From assembly GCA_021234155.1 (NCBI GenBank), contig JAJEKV010000059.1:1876182-1940181 (forward strand): a stretch of DNA of 64,000 nt, written 5' to 3'. Origin of the DNA: Isoetes taiwanensis. Lineage: Eukaryota; Streptophyta; Lycopodiopsida; Isoetales; Isoetaceae. Positions 54,254 through 64,000 of this stretch are shown piece by piece; the stretch's first letter is position 1; every line of letters begins with the position of its first letter. A program made the position numbers and the translations under genes. Below the pieces are notes generated by a model, which had not been told where the DNA came from, searched no databases, and worked only from the letters and a program-made list of their open reading frames with translations.

Positions 54254-57200
54254 TCAAATGCCACAAGTTGATCTATATGTTGCTAGATAATTATCTGCAC
54301 ATGGACCATCCCAAGAGCATCGCTTGCTCATGGCATTTTTCACCAGCAACTGCCAGCCTTCTGGATCTTTGTTCTGTGGTTCAGTATGACATAAACTGAA
54401 TCAGACCTCCATATATATCCTTTGAACTGCCCATGCAAATTAAGAATCTCACCAATCGGTCCAGTGCGCGTCCAAGTGTTGCTGTTATTTCTGAAGGGTG
54501 ATAAGAGCTGAACAAGAAACCAGTACCCTCTGCTCCAGCCATTTGGCTACCAGCATCAACAACACTGGCAACAAGTGCAACATTAGCCTTACGTTAGAAA
54601 AGCAAGACAAATAAATAAAATGCTTTCACATACTGTTAACAAAAAACCCATAGTTTTTTATGTTGCTACTCCCTTTGCACCCATTATTAGCAGGTATGAG
54701 AATTATTTGTTTCTATTACCATTCAGCAGCACCCTCCACTTGCCTTGTCACTGGAATGGCTCCATATTTCATTCCTATGAGCTGCATGATCATTGGGTGT
54801 TAGTCAAATCGTGCTCTGAAGATAACAATATTTTTAGAGGGATAAATGCATCAAAGTTCTACATCTTACAGGCATTTGATAGCACTCAGAACTGCTAGTA
54901 CAAACCAAGATGTCAGAAGCAGCCACAGTCAAGTGGACCAGTGCCTCATCATACTTGCTTACAATTTGAATGTTCTCATTCTAGGAAACAAAATGAGTAA
55001 AGTTAGTTTCCACCAAAACAGAAACTAAGGCATGATATTCGACAATTTTAAGTTAGAGATATGAACTATTATAATGTGCTCCAAGTCCAGATACCTCAGA
55101 AGTTCGTTCTACATGCTGAAGGGCATTCTGAACATGTGGTGTTGCACTTGCCCCAACAAAGACAAACTGATAGGAGAAACAAACGGCAGTCATTAAGTTC
55201 CATGTTACGTTGTTTCACATGATCAGACCTCCTTTACCATTAGTGCTTCACCTGAGCATCAGAGTGCAAGGCGAAGATTATGGCCGCTTCTATTACATCC
55301 AATTCAGATTCAGATACCTGAGGTGCCACACATCCAATCTGCCAAGGAAGATTATTCATAAGATTTTTGTGAGAATACGCAATGCTTTATCAAAAGATCA
55401 CAATACACACCAGAACCGTGGACCGATCAGAAGTTTTAAAGCCTAGCCGTTGCCTTATTTCTTCTTTACAACAAGCCTTTCCAGACAGGTCATCCGTTGA
55501 GTATTTAAAAGGCAGGAAAGAATCTTCCTTTGGATTCCAATATGATTCATCTAGTCCGTTATAGATGCCAACTAGCTTATTTCTGTTCAAACAATACACA
55601 ATTTGATTTTGAGAACACAGACAGAACACAAAAAAAAAATATCCCCACTTTTGGTTCCTCAAAGTAGATTCAAGTCCATGGGCCATTCCCACAGAAAGAT
55701 TATCAGCATAAACTGGGGATAAAGTTGTGACTCTGTTGGAGTAAACGACTCCTCCCTATAATGTGGAAAATCTAGTTAAGTTTATGACATGCATGCAAAT
55801 TATCTTGGTAAATATTTCCTCACCTTCAAGAGATTCACAAATTTAGGATCATTGTCATCCTGAAAGCGATCAGAACGAAACAATTCATGGGGGTTTAGAC
55901 CACATAATCCTAGTTTACCTGGTTCTTGGACACACTGAAATATAAGCCAAACAAGTGTTGTCAAACGTACTTTGTATGCATTTTCAACAAAATATTATAG
56001 AACAATACCTGATCACCAAAATCGTGGCATGTTAGGACAATCCTTGCCTTTTCTAAACCCTGTTATATATTCACCCTTCCTTAGTAAAGAATAGAACCAA
56101 GAATCTGTAACTAGCACTCATTTAAAATTCCCCTGGCAATCACACCATTTCCTATAAATGCTAGTTACCTGCTTAGCAAATATGTCCCAAAACAGGGGCG
56201 CAACCACTGCGGTGTGCCAATTGTGAAGATGTATAATATCTGGCTTCTTTCGTGCCTTGAGTATATATTCCAAGGCAGCACGAGAGAAGTATGTAAACCT
56301 GTAAGCAAATGGATGTCATGTAGAATATCAGATGATAAGTTTGACAACACATATGGTTTGTTTAAAGAAGGTTTCAAAATGAAGATCCCTCACAACTTTA
56401 ATAATTACTTGAATTTGAGGAAACATGTGCCCTCTTTTACTACCTTTCCAAGTCATCAGGATAACCATAAACATTATCTCGAGAAAAGAAGTCACCCGGA
56501 TGAAAGGGCTCAATCAACGTGACGGGAATACCACATACGATCCTATTTCGTGCAGTAAAAAGTTAGAAAAAAATTAGCTTAAATCAACTTATGTAACCTT
56601 GAAAGAAAAAATGTCTATCACTTCCTACTTTAGCATGGGCCAAAAGGAGGCACTAACTTAAACCCTTTAAAGCAATCAACGAGTACGCAACATTTTCAAA
56701 CAAGTAGGCAACTCCCAGACAAATTTCAATGAACTCACCCAGTCCATATCTTGTTTTTGTGCCACCCATTGTTGAAAAACGAATAGATGTCTGTTGTAAT
56801 TTCTGATAGCTTAAACATATTTGTCCAGTCAACAGAAGCATATCTGTTACATTCAAATATTCATATCCATAAGATAATGCATTTCTTCTAGTAAGAAAAT
56901 TCATTTAAAAGGAAGTCTATATGGCTTGCTTCCATTTAGTTTGGCATCAATAAGTTAAGACAAAACACTTACTTTGGAAGAATAACTTCCACAGTATTTC
57001 CTTTACGTCGCATAGCACGGCTCAATGATGTTATAAAGCTTCCAAGTGTACTTAGCTGAACGAAAGGTGCCATTTCTGTGCAAATATGGAAAATATGTAA
57101 TCCATGTCTGACAAAGACAAAAAAGTCAGAAACTTAAAATAACAAACAGGCATACATCAATGTCATTTAACTGTATACAAGATACGCCAAACCGAATGAG

Positions 57201-59213
57201 AACATAAAAGTCACATTGCACAGGATGCATAAAAATCAAAAGCTTAAGAATCAAAATGAATATCTATAATCAAAGCCTGGACTATTATGTTTTGCCAGCC
57301 AACAAACCTAAACACTGCTCAGAATTAACAGAGAACAAACTTGCAACTTAGGAGTCTAGCAAACAAACAGATGCATTTTCACACCATGTAATAGTAAATA
57401 GATTTCATAAGCTTCTGCTGGGTGTTGTGATATAAGATATTTGATCACCCATCAAATCACATTAAAAATAGACACCTATCAATATGCGATCAAAACCACC
57501 TCTTTATCAGGTAAAACTTTAAAACCACCTCTTTATCAGGTGGCGAAAGCAATTCTCGCATGATGCGAGCAATTTCAAGCTATTAAGAATCTCTTTCTAA
57601 AAGCAAGGTTACACATCCCAGCATAGTTACTATTATAATCACAAATTTAAAGCACAAAGATGGAAAATTCTTGATAGAAAAAAAACCCTATGATGAGAAT
57701 GTGTGTGTCTTTGGTACAACCAAACAAACCTTCTTTGTGGATCTAGGAGCTGAAGAAGGCATCTTGCTAGTTCATGATCATCCTTGTCTTCCAGGGAAGC
57801 AAATATCTCAGCTGCATGGACATCTCTATTGAGAACAAGACCCCGCAGCATTGCTGCTTCTCCCATCTTAATAATACCAGTGAGAGCCATCGAATCAATT
57901 CGCAGAAGAAGCTCACTCCAAACTGATGTCTCGCCCTGATCGTAGTTCAGAAACCCTGATGATAATGTGACAATTCATGCAAGAATGATGGCATGTATAA
58001 GATGCAAAGACAATATCTAAGTACACTATAAAATACTGGTACGGGTTAGGAAATAGGTGGAAATGGAAATATTTTTGCATGCTTCAAAAGTTCATCATTC
58101 TGTATAGGAAACAATAGAATATGAATCTGCATCCAACTATAGTGAAAGTTGTGCAATATCCTGACACCTTTTGTACATGTACCTGAAGACTTCTTATCTA
58201 TAGTACTTAATTTCTTTTGTAATAAATCACATTCAGCTGAAACAGCTTGATTTTCAGCCTCCAGCTGTGATATTCGTGCTAGCAATAATTCTCTCTCCCT
58301 TTGCACCTTTTGAAGTTCCTCCACCGCTACTATACGCTGCTTATTCAAATATAGAAGGTCTGGCACTCAGGAAAAAAAATCTCATTTAGCATTACGGGAC
58401 AAATACATTACTGATAGGTATCACTGGAGCTTACTTTCTTGTGCATCATTAAAAAGCTTCACTAAGGCATCAGTGGAAGCCCTTTTCTCTTTTTCTTTCT
58501 GTAAAAAGGACATCTGCAATGACAAAATGATTCACAGTTGTAAGAATGAACAGCACTTCCATCAATTATAGAAATGAACAGCACTTCTGACAATATGCAA
58601 ATAAAATCTTACAATGTCAATCCTCAAATGTAATTTCAAAACTTTAGCAGAGAACAGGATTTTATCTTATCTTGTCACTGTGAACTTGATTATCCTAAAG
58701 GAATGGCACTTCATGCTTTCTGTAGAAATTCAAACAATCTGACTTCTGTTGTTGTTATAATTGGTTTTCTGTATGATGTTCAACTGCATGGGATCAGCCA
58801 TCTATCCAGGACAATCTGACTTCTGTTGCTGTTATAATTGCCTGAGATCAGCCATCTATTCAGGGTGCTGATTACCAGCCAGAGTGTAGAGATTTGTAAC
58901 GTGCACATAAGATTCTATGCAGAACAAATCTAAGGACTGAAACGAGCATGGAGCAATATCTAAAATGGCAGAAGCGCAAATGAAAAAATCGCAGATGATA
59001 TCAGCAATCTGACCAGTCTGTAGATCTATGAACTATTGCCCCCATCCCAAAAAAAAAGTTTGCTTATGGTCCAAACTTGGAAGTATTCTCAATTCTAATT
59101 CTAATCCTGAACAACATTGGTCATAGATATTCAAAATGTTGGGTGTAAATATGCAAATGATACATTTGAAGAAGTTACCTGCATAGAATCAAGGCCAGTG
59201 CCAGCATTTCTGC
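54254..59213 (-). CDS. Starch synthase 4/5-like protein (probably non-canonical SS5)
   Basis: GT5-type glycosyltransferase of plastid starch metabolism. SS4 and SS5 act in starch granule initiation. I read about 16 exons: 54254-54373, 54453-54590ish, 54720-54781, 54870-54980, 55095-55166, 55252-55338, 55411-55582, 55651-55755, 55824-55934, 56009-56059, 56169-56298, 56444-56542, 56739-56843, 56973-57107, 57730-57955, 58183-58360ish, 58435-58513 and perhaps 59180-59213. The N-terminal part is coiled coil (ELQKVQRERELLLARISQLE). The GT5 part has HGLHIFHICTEMAPF, FSRAALEYILKARKKPDI, HLHNWHTAVVAPLFWD and GIYNGLDESYWNPKEDS. The K-X-G-G-L motif is absent (APFVQLSTLGSF), and the C-terminal E-P-C-G-L region reads VCTSSSECYQMP. 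This points to catalytically inactive SS5 rather than SS4. One junction (54590-54720) does not keep phase. Transit peptide and first exon not found. Confidence 0.88.
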
Positions 59214-60594
59214 ATAGAATCAAGGCCAGTGTCAAAAACAATTATGGTACTTAATAATTTCACAACAAGGCATAGCAGGAGCCTCAATTATTGATCTCTT
59301 AAGTTACTCATCTGTACTGGTAAGTTATTTAGGAAACATACTAAAACTTAAATGCAAGTTTAAACCTAGAAAGAAGCATGCTTCGATATTGTATTATTAT
59401 TCATAACAACTATAATACAATGGGTTAACATAGACTCTGCTCTTTGGGGGGTTCAGACAAATTGAGAGAATTTCCCTCCACTATTTGAGCACTGATGTTT
59501 TTTATTTGATTCTTACACCTTAAATCTCTATGTATGTCTTGTCTCAACTAAGACTACGCCTCCATATATGATCACGGTAATCAGGTTAACGAAAGTAGTC
59601 CAATACTCTGCTGACAAAATGCTAGAATTCAATAATATCAAATCTAATACTTTCATATATGATACATTTAAATTCAACGAATTTACATCACGGAAGCTTC
59701 GTCATTTACAACTTAAAATTATGAATCAAGAAATGAAATTGTTGGAAAGGGTATATGCAAAGAATTGGTTTTTATTCGCCTCTACAACAGCAGAATGACA
59801 CAAGTAAGGGATACGGTGAGAGATTTACTCCTTGGACGCATGAAACGAGATACGGCGCCCTCGATCACAGGTCGAGAATGGGAACACTGCATTGCGTCCG
59901 TAAATATAGTGAGGTAAGCATGTTGCTGCCATGGCATCAGGCCTACTCCGGCAGCTCGACAAGACTGAGCTAGAATGCTGGAGATGGTTAACAAATAAAT
60001 AAAATAGTAACTTTTAAATTCCTTGCCGGGCACCTTTTTAGTGGTGTGTCTTTTTTTGTATTTTCGGACCATTACGAGCTACTTCTAAATTCTATCAAAT
60101 TGTTATTTGCTTTCGGGTGTGTTATTTTGGACCATTGCTTTGCTGAATATTACAGAATGTGCCATATGAAGGGGTCCTGGTTATTGTTATTATCAGTCCT
60201 TGTAGAGCATGGTTTGTCATGTCTAAGTGTAACACAGCCATTATCTTTTGCGATTTAAGAGAGGAACAGATGTTACATAAGTATGCCAAAAGCGTACAAT
60301 GATGTCATCAGCATATTGGATTTGGGTTTTCAACGGTTAGCCGGGTTTTCTTTTTTGTAATGTTGAAGGTTTTTTAGGAGCTTTTATCTTAGGTTAGAGG
60401 CTATTTTAGGCTAGCAGATGGTGTTGGTGGTTGTAGAGCATGTCGATCAAAGGGAGCGACGGAATCAGAACATGACGTTGTTGTCGTCGCCCATTAAAGC
60501 ATATCCAGAAATCATCACACTAGAGTAGTGAAGTAGGTTTTATAGCAGGCCTAAGGTTTTGGGGCCATTCCTGTCATGTCTCTGCTTCTATTAT
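59214..60594. other. Upstream region of the starch-synthase-like gene
   Basis: No exon identified with confidence. A 21-base phrase (GCATAGAATCAAGGCCAGTG) is duplicated at about 59186 and 59212 at the last exon I can read. The missing 5' exons may lie here or beyond the retroposon at 60606. Confidence 0.4.
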
Positions 60595-60605
60595 AGCAGG
60601 GTGAT

Positions 60606-62164
60606 TTTTTTTTTTTTTTTTGAAGGACGACAATCTATTATCAAGAAAAATCAAGATACATACAAGGTTTCTGTAACATGGGACTCAAAACTCAGAGGAC
60701 GAAGTAGTCCACTAAGCAAAACCACCCATACACAGTATATACTCAACCTCCTTGTGCCACCTTGAGGCGTTTAATAGCCTCATCACAATCAGCATCTTCT
60801 ACCACATCGAGATGATCATCAACAGACATCAAGTTATCATGCCATTGAATAGTACGAGGCAAAAATGCCTCATGAGATGACATAGCAGACTTCTTTCTCG
60901 CTGCCTTCTTCCAATTAACCTGCTGCCATGGCTCTTTTGTGCACAGAAGATTAGAACCTTCAGCCATAACAACCTCAGAAACATGAGAGGAAGACACATC
61001 AACATGGAGCGAAGAAGGAACTACAGGTACACTTGATGGTGCTAAGGACGGCACCATTGGTAAAGCATCTTCCCTGGACGAGGACTGCAACACAGTTGGC
61101 AAAGATTGATCACGAACAGATGAAGAGGTGACAATAGGAACTGGATCCTGAGAAGAAGGTTGAACAGATGCCTGAGATGCACGATTACCTCGGCGAAAGC
61201 TAGCAAAAGCCTCCTTGTCAGGAAACAAACGGGCCAACTCTGGACCATTCAGAAGCTTAAGATCCAACTTCTTATACCAAGGCCCACTTTTCACCACTAC
61301 ATAGTCTGGTAAAGCAGAATCCACTGGCACTGAAACACAAATCCTCGGGCCATTCATGATAGAATGTGAGATATGAACCCCAAGAGCAGTTGCAATTGCA
61401 ACTAGAAACTGATGCGCCATTAGATCAGGAGGAAGATTAGGTATCGAAAACCAGCAAGGCATCTTTAATGCGCGAACCATATCTGGTGAGAAACCAGAAG
61501 AGTAATACTGATACATCAAATATTCCCCGCCAAGCGGATCAATCCCTCTGGATACCAAAGAGTCCACTGCATCACTATTATCAAACATAATAAGAACAAA
61601 GTTTTTCGCCAACAACTTGATGGATTGAAAAGGAGGAAGTTGAAGGCGTCTCAAAAGCCGAGATAACCAAATACGAAACCGTGAGAAGTTCAAGTAGCCA
61701 CCAGTAAAATATCCAAGGACTGCACATGAGGACAGGTTCTCAGCACACTTAATATGAGCTTGATGGTCCACCTCAACCACAGGAATTCCAGAAGCTTGAA
61801 CTACATTCTGACAATCAGACTGGTTATGTCATCTGGTGGCAATTGTTGTTGAAGCTGAGTCTGACGAGCTTTCAACATATCCAAGATGGAAGACAACTCA
61901 TCCTTACTCCCTTCAGACAACACCTGTAAAGCAGTTGCTACCCTTGTCTTCCTAGATGCACTAGATTTATCCTTACAAAGCCAATCACTAAATCTCTGAT
62001 ATGACACTTTTGTAACAGAATCAGATGACTTCCAAGCACTATGACTTGCCTGAGGCTGAGGAACTACACCAGGATTGGAAGCTACACTTGCTTGATGCAA
62101 GTTCCCATTAACTTCCACACCCTTACTCGCATCGCCTTGCAAGGGGGGGAAATCCTTTTCTTCA
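60606..62164 (-). mobile_element. Poly(A)-tailed LINE-ORF1-only retroposon
   Basis: An 11-bp duplication AGCAGGGTGAT flanks it (60595-60605 and 62165-62175). The minus-strand 3' end is a 17-base poly(A) (T-run 60605-60621). The insert is 1.56 kb and contains only an ORF1-type gene. There is no reverse transcriptase, so it was copied by another LINE's machinery. Confidence 0.92.
60743..62142 (-). pseudogene. DUF4283-type LINE ORF1 protein, frameshifted
   Basis: RNA-binding/gag-like protein of plant LINEs. The first part, 62142-61801 (MQGDASKGVEVNG..., SYQRFSDWLCKDKS), has a helical segment rich in Gln. A one-base shift near 61815-61830 leads to the second frame (SDCQNVVQASGIPVVEV), which runs to 60743. 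That frame has the DUF4283-like core: NFVLIMFDNSDAVDSLVSRG, then MPCWFSIPNLPPDLMAH, then FLVAIATALGVHISHS. After it comes a Ser/Pro-rich tail and a basic motif (VNWKKAARKKSAMSS). No zinc knuckle is seen. The two frames overlap without other lesions, so the copy is young. Confidence 0.8.
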
Positions 62165-62175
62165 AGCAGGGTGAT

Positions 62176-64000
62176 GAATTGTTAGGGATGATGGTTTCAT
62201 CCCAGTATTTGATGCTTTGGCAGTATCTGTTATTGCAATTTTGAGTTGCTTCTGATTGAGAAGGATGCTTCCTTCAGTTTGAAGGTGCTTGCCAGTGCTG
62301 CCAATTTGGCAGGGGTTCAAATCCACAAGCAGCATTTTTTAGTTGTTGAGAGTAGCTAATTGGAGCTATAGAACAAGATATTGTCCCTGCGTCAGAATAT
62401 TGACGGCATGCATACAGAGAACGACCCATCAAATTAATTTGAGAGAAGGATCGGCACGGCTACCGGACCAACATGCTCTATTTCATCTATTCTTGAATTG
62501 TTGCTTTTGTTATATTTTTTGCAGGCGGTGAATGTTAATATACTTGCGTGCTCTTGGAATCTAATCATGCAAGGCAAGTTCATGGGCATTTCTGCAAATT
62601 GGCATTGCACACACATGAGGCTCGGTGTTTTCCTTTGTTATTTTAATTTTTTGATGTTCACATCGACATAAATCATGCAGCAAAGTTTTTTCAAAGGTTT
62701 TTCCTTCTTGTGTGTTGAGTATGCAGGCGTTTGTTGCATGCAATGCAATTTGTTGTGTTCATGTTCACCATGTGGCAGTTGTATTGTTTTGGATGATATT
62801 GTTGACTTAACATGACTTTATCACTATGGTTGCATAACCTTAGTGTGATGTGGAAATTGGAGTTTGACCTCATCTTGACTTCCAAGGGACGGCCATATAT
62901 TGTGCATTGGGAATATGACATGGAATGTTTTCATAATCAATGGCTGAGATTGAGCGATTATACTATTGCTATTTATTGCATATGGCCTCCTATTTCACCT
63001 AGAATACACGATCTTGCAAATACTTATCTTTCTGCACATGCATATGCTCATCTTAGAACAAATATTTCTCAAGCTCGAGATCGCTCAGAGTCGCATTCAA
63101 TGTAAGATGGTTGGGGGGTATGATCCAACAAGGCAATGCTAGTGTGTGCCATATACGAACCCAATTGGATTGGAGAATGTACTTCAAATGCCACATATTT
63201 GGTATTGTGAGAGGTTATGGAGCTCAGAGGAAGTGATATATTGAGCTGATAAAAATAATTGCCTTTGTGAATATCCTAGTGGCAACTCCAAGTCAGTCTT
63301 TCTGTCACATCAACCTCCACCATAAGAGGTAGACCTTCTCCTTTACAGACACAACCCAATAATAGAGTAAAAATTTTGCTGGAAGCTCAAGCCAAGACAT
63401 CGACCACCTATATACCATGCTTGAATAGATAGGTGGAGCTATTCTAGAACCCTCAGTTCGGCTCATGAACCCCAATCATTGAACCCTAACTGTAAGTTAG
63501 ATGCATATGATTAGGATTAGATGTGTTCTCATTAATTATCATGTCATGTAAATATATGATGATGTTTGATCTCATGTGTGCACCTCTTGTATTGGAAAGC
63601 GGGGTAGAGACCTAGTAGTTATTTAGATGATGCTCCTAGTTTAGACCCCTTAGTTCCTATTATATGCGACATGTGCATAGAGCCCACCAGGCTATAGAGG
63701 CTATAAAGTGATTGAGCACCACATAATGGGGTCAGTGGCAAAATAGAGGGAGTTCCCTGCTGAGCACAGCTATCGGGGACCCATAGCAGGCTAGGCTTAT
63801 AGTCGGCCACTTCGAGAGGGCCAAGTATGAGTCTGACACTTCCTGGGTGAATGGCATCTCCCTAACTCTTAAGAGTTGCAAGTATCAACCCGGCTCTTGC
63901 TTTGGGGTGGTTAGTCGGGGAGGGACATCTATCACCATGATCCTCTAGCTACCTATCCACTACACTCCTGGAAGGAAAGATGCAACAGTTCTTATACCTT
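62176..64000. other. Intergenic, no supported gene
   Basis: A 97-aa frame at 62812-63105 (MTLSLWLHNLSVMWKLEF) has no recognisable domain. The region from 63280 looks like untranslated transposon sequence but shows no ends, primer site or coding motifs I can name. Confidence 0.45.

Noticed and set aside
62812..63105. 97-aa plus-strand frame
   Set aside because: No domain, promoter or splice context; AT-rich text compatible with chance.

Overview
This is a transposon-rich piece of a eukaryotic nuclear genome, almost certainly a land plant. The evidence is a starch-synthase-like gene cut by many ~100-base introns, two large Mutator-like (MULE) transposons with SWIM zinc-finger transposases, a Ty1/copia element primed by initiator-Met tRNA, and a plant-type UDP-glycosyltransferase relic. 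I cannot place it more finely. A seed-free plant (fern, lycophyte or bryophyte) is my guess, only because I do not know the first transposon below from flowering plants.

Layout. (1) 243-8279: an 8.0-kb DNA transposon with ~24-bp imperfect terminal inverted repeats (TIRs) and a candidate 6-bp target duplication. It carries two divergent, intron-containing genes: a ~1006-aa DUF7869-type transposase and a ~942-codon fusion of a ParB-like domain with a beta-class DNA methyltransferase. The region between them, and several introns, hold copies of the palindrome TGTATTCCGGAATACA. This is the most novel item in the window. (2) 8.3-15.3 kb: decayed intergenic DNA with an unrecognised dead gene and a UDP-glycosyltransferase fragment. 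(3) 15297-25917: a 10.6-kb MULE with a perfect 9-bp target duplication. It encodes a transposase, a small proline-rich protein, a zinc-finger protein and a two-exon accessory protein, separated by long arrays of GTCCAGATTAACCAC. (4) 26-31.6 kb: intergenic repeats and foldback DNA. (5) 31619-35534: a copia element with both LTRs but its reverse transcriptase deleted. (6) 35.5-43.7 kb: LTR debris, a 5'-truncated LINE inserted in a tandem repeat, and a 511-bp tandem duplication. (7) 43722-53909: a second MULE of 10.2 kb carrying a Ulp1-type cysteine protease, a zinc-finger/acidic protein, the same two-exon accessory gene as the first MULE, and a transposase interrupted by one stop codon. (8) 54254-59213 and beyond: the only clear host gene, a starch synthase 4/5-like gene on the minus strand. 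(9) 60606-62164: a poly(A)-tailed retroposon encoding only a DUF4283-type LINE ORF1 protein, flanked by an 11-bp target duplication. The rest is non-coding as far as I can read.

Common theme. Each of the three large DNA transposons has its own short sequence motif, repeated between its genes and in introns, and for the MULEs also at or near the ends. Each also encodes a candidate DNA-binding accessory protein (ParB-like, or Cys/His zinc finger). I infer that each motif is recognised by the element's own proteins. In the first element the accessory protein could also methylate DNA.
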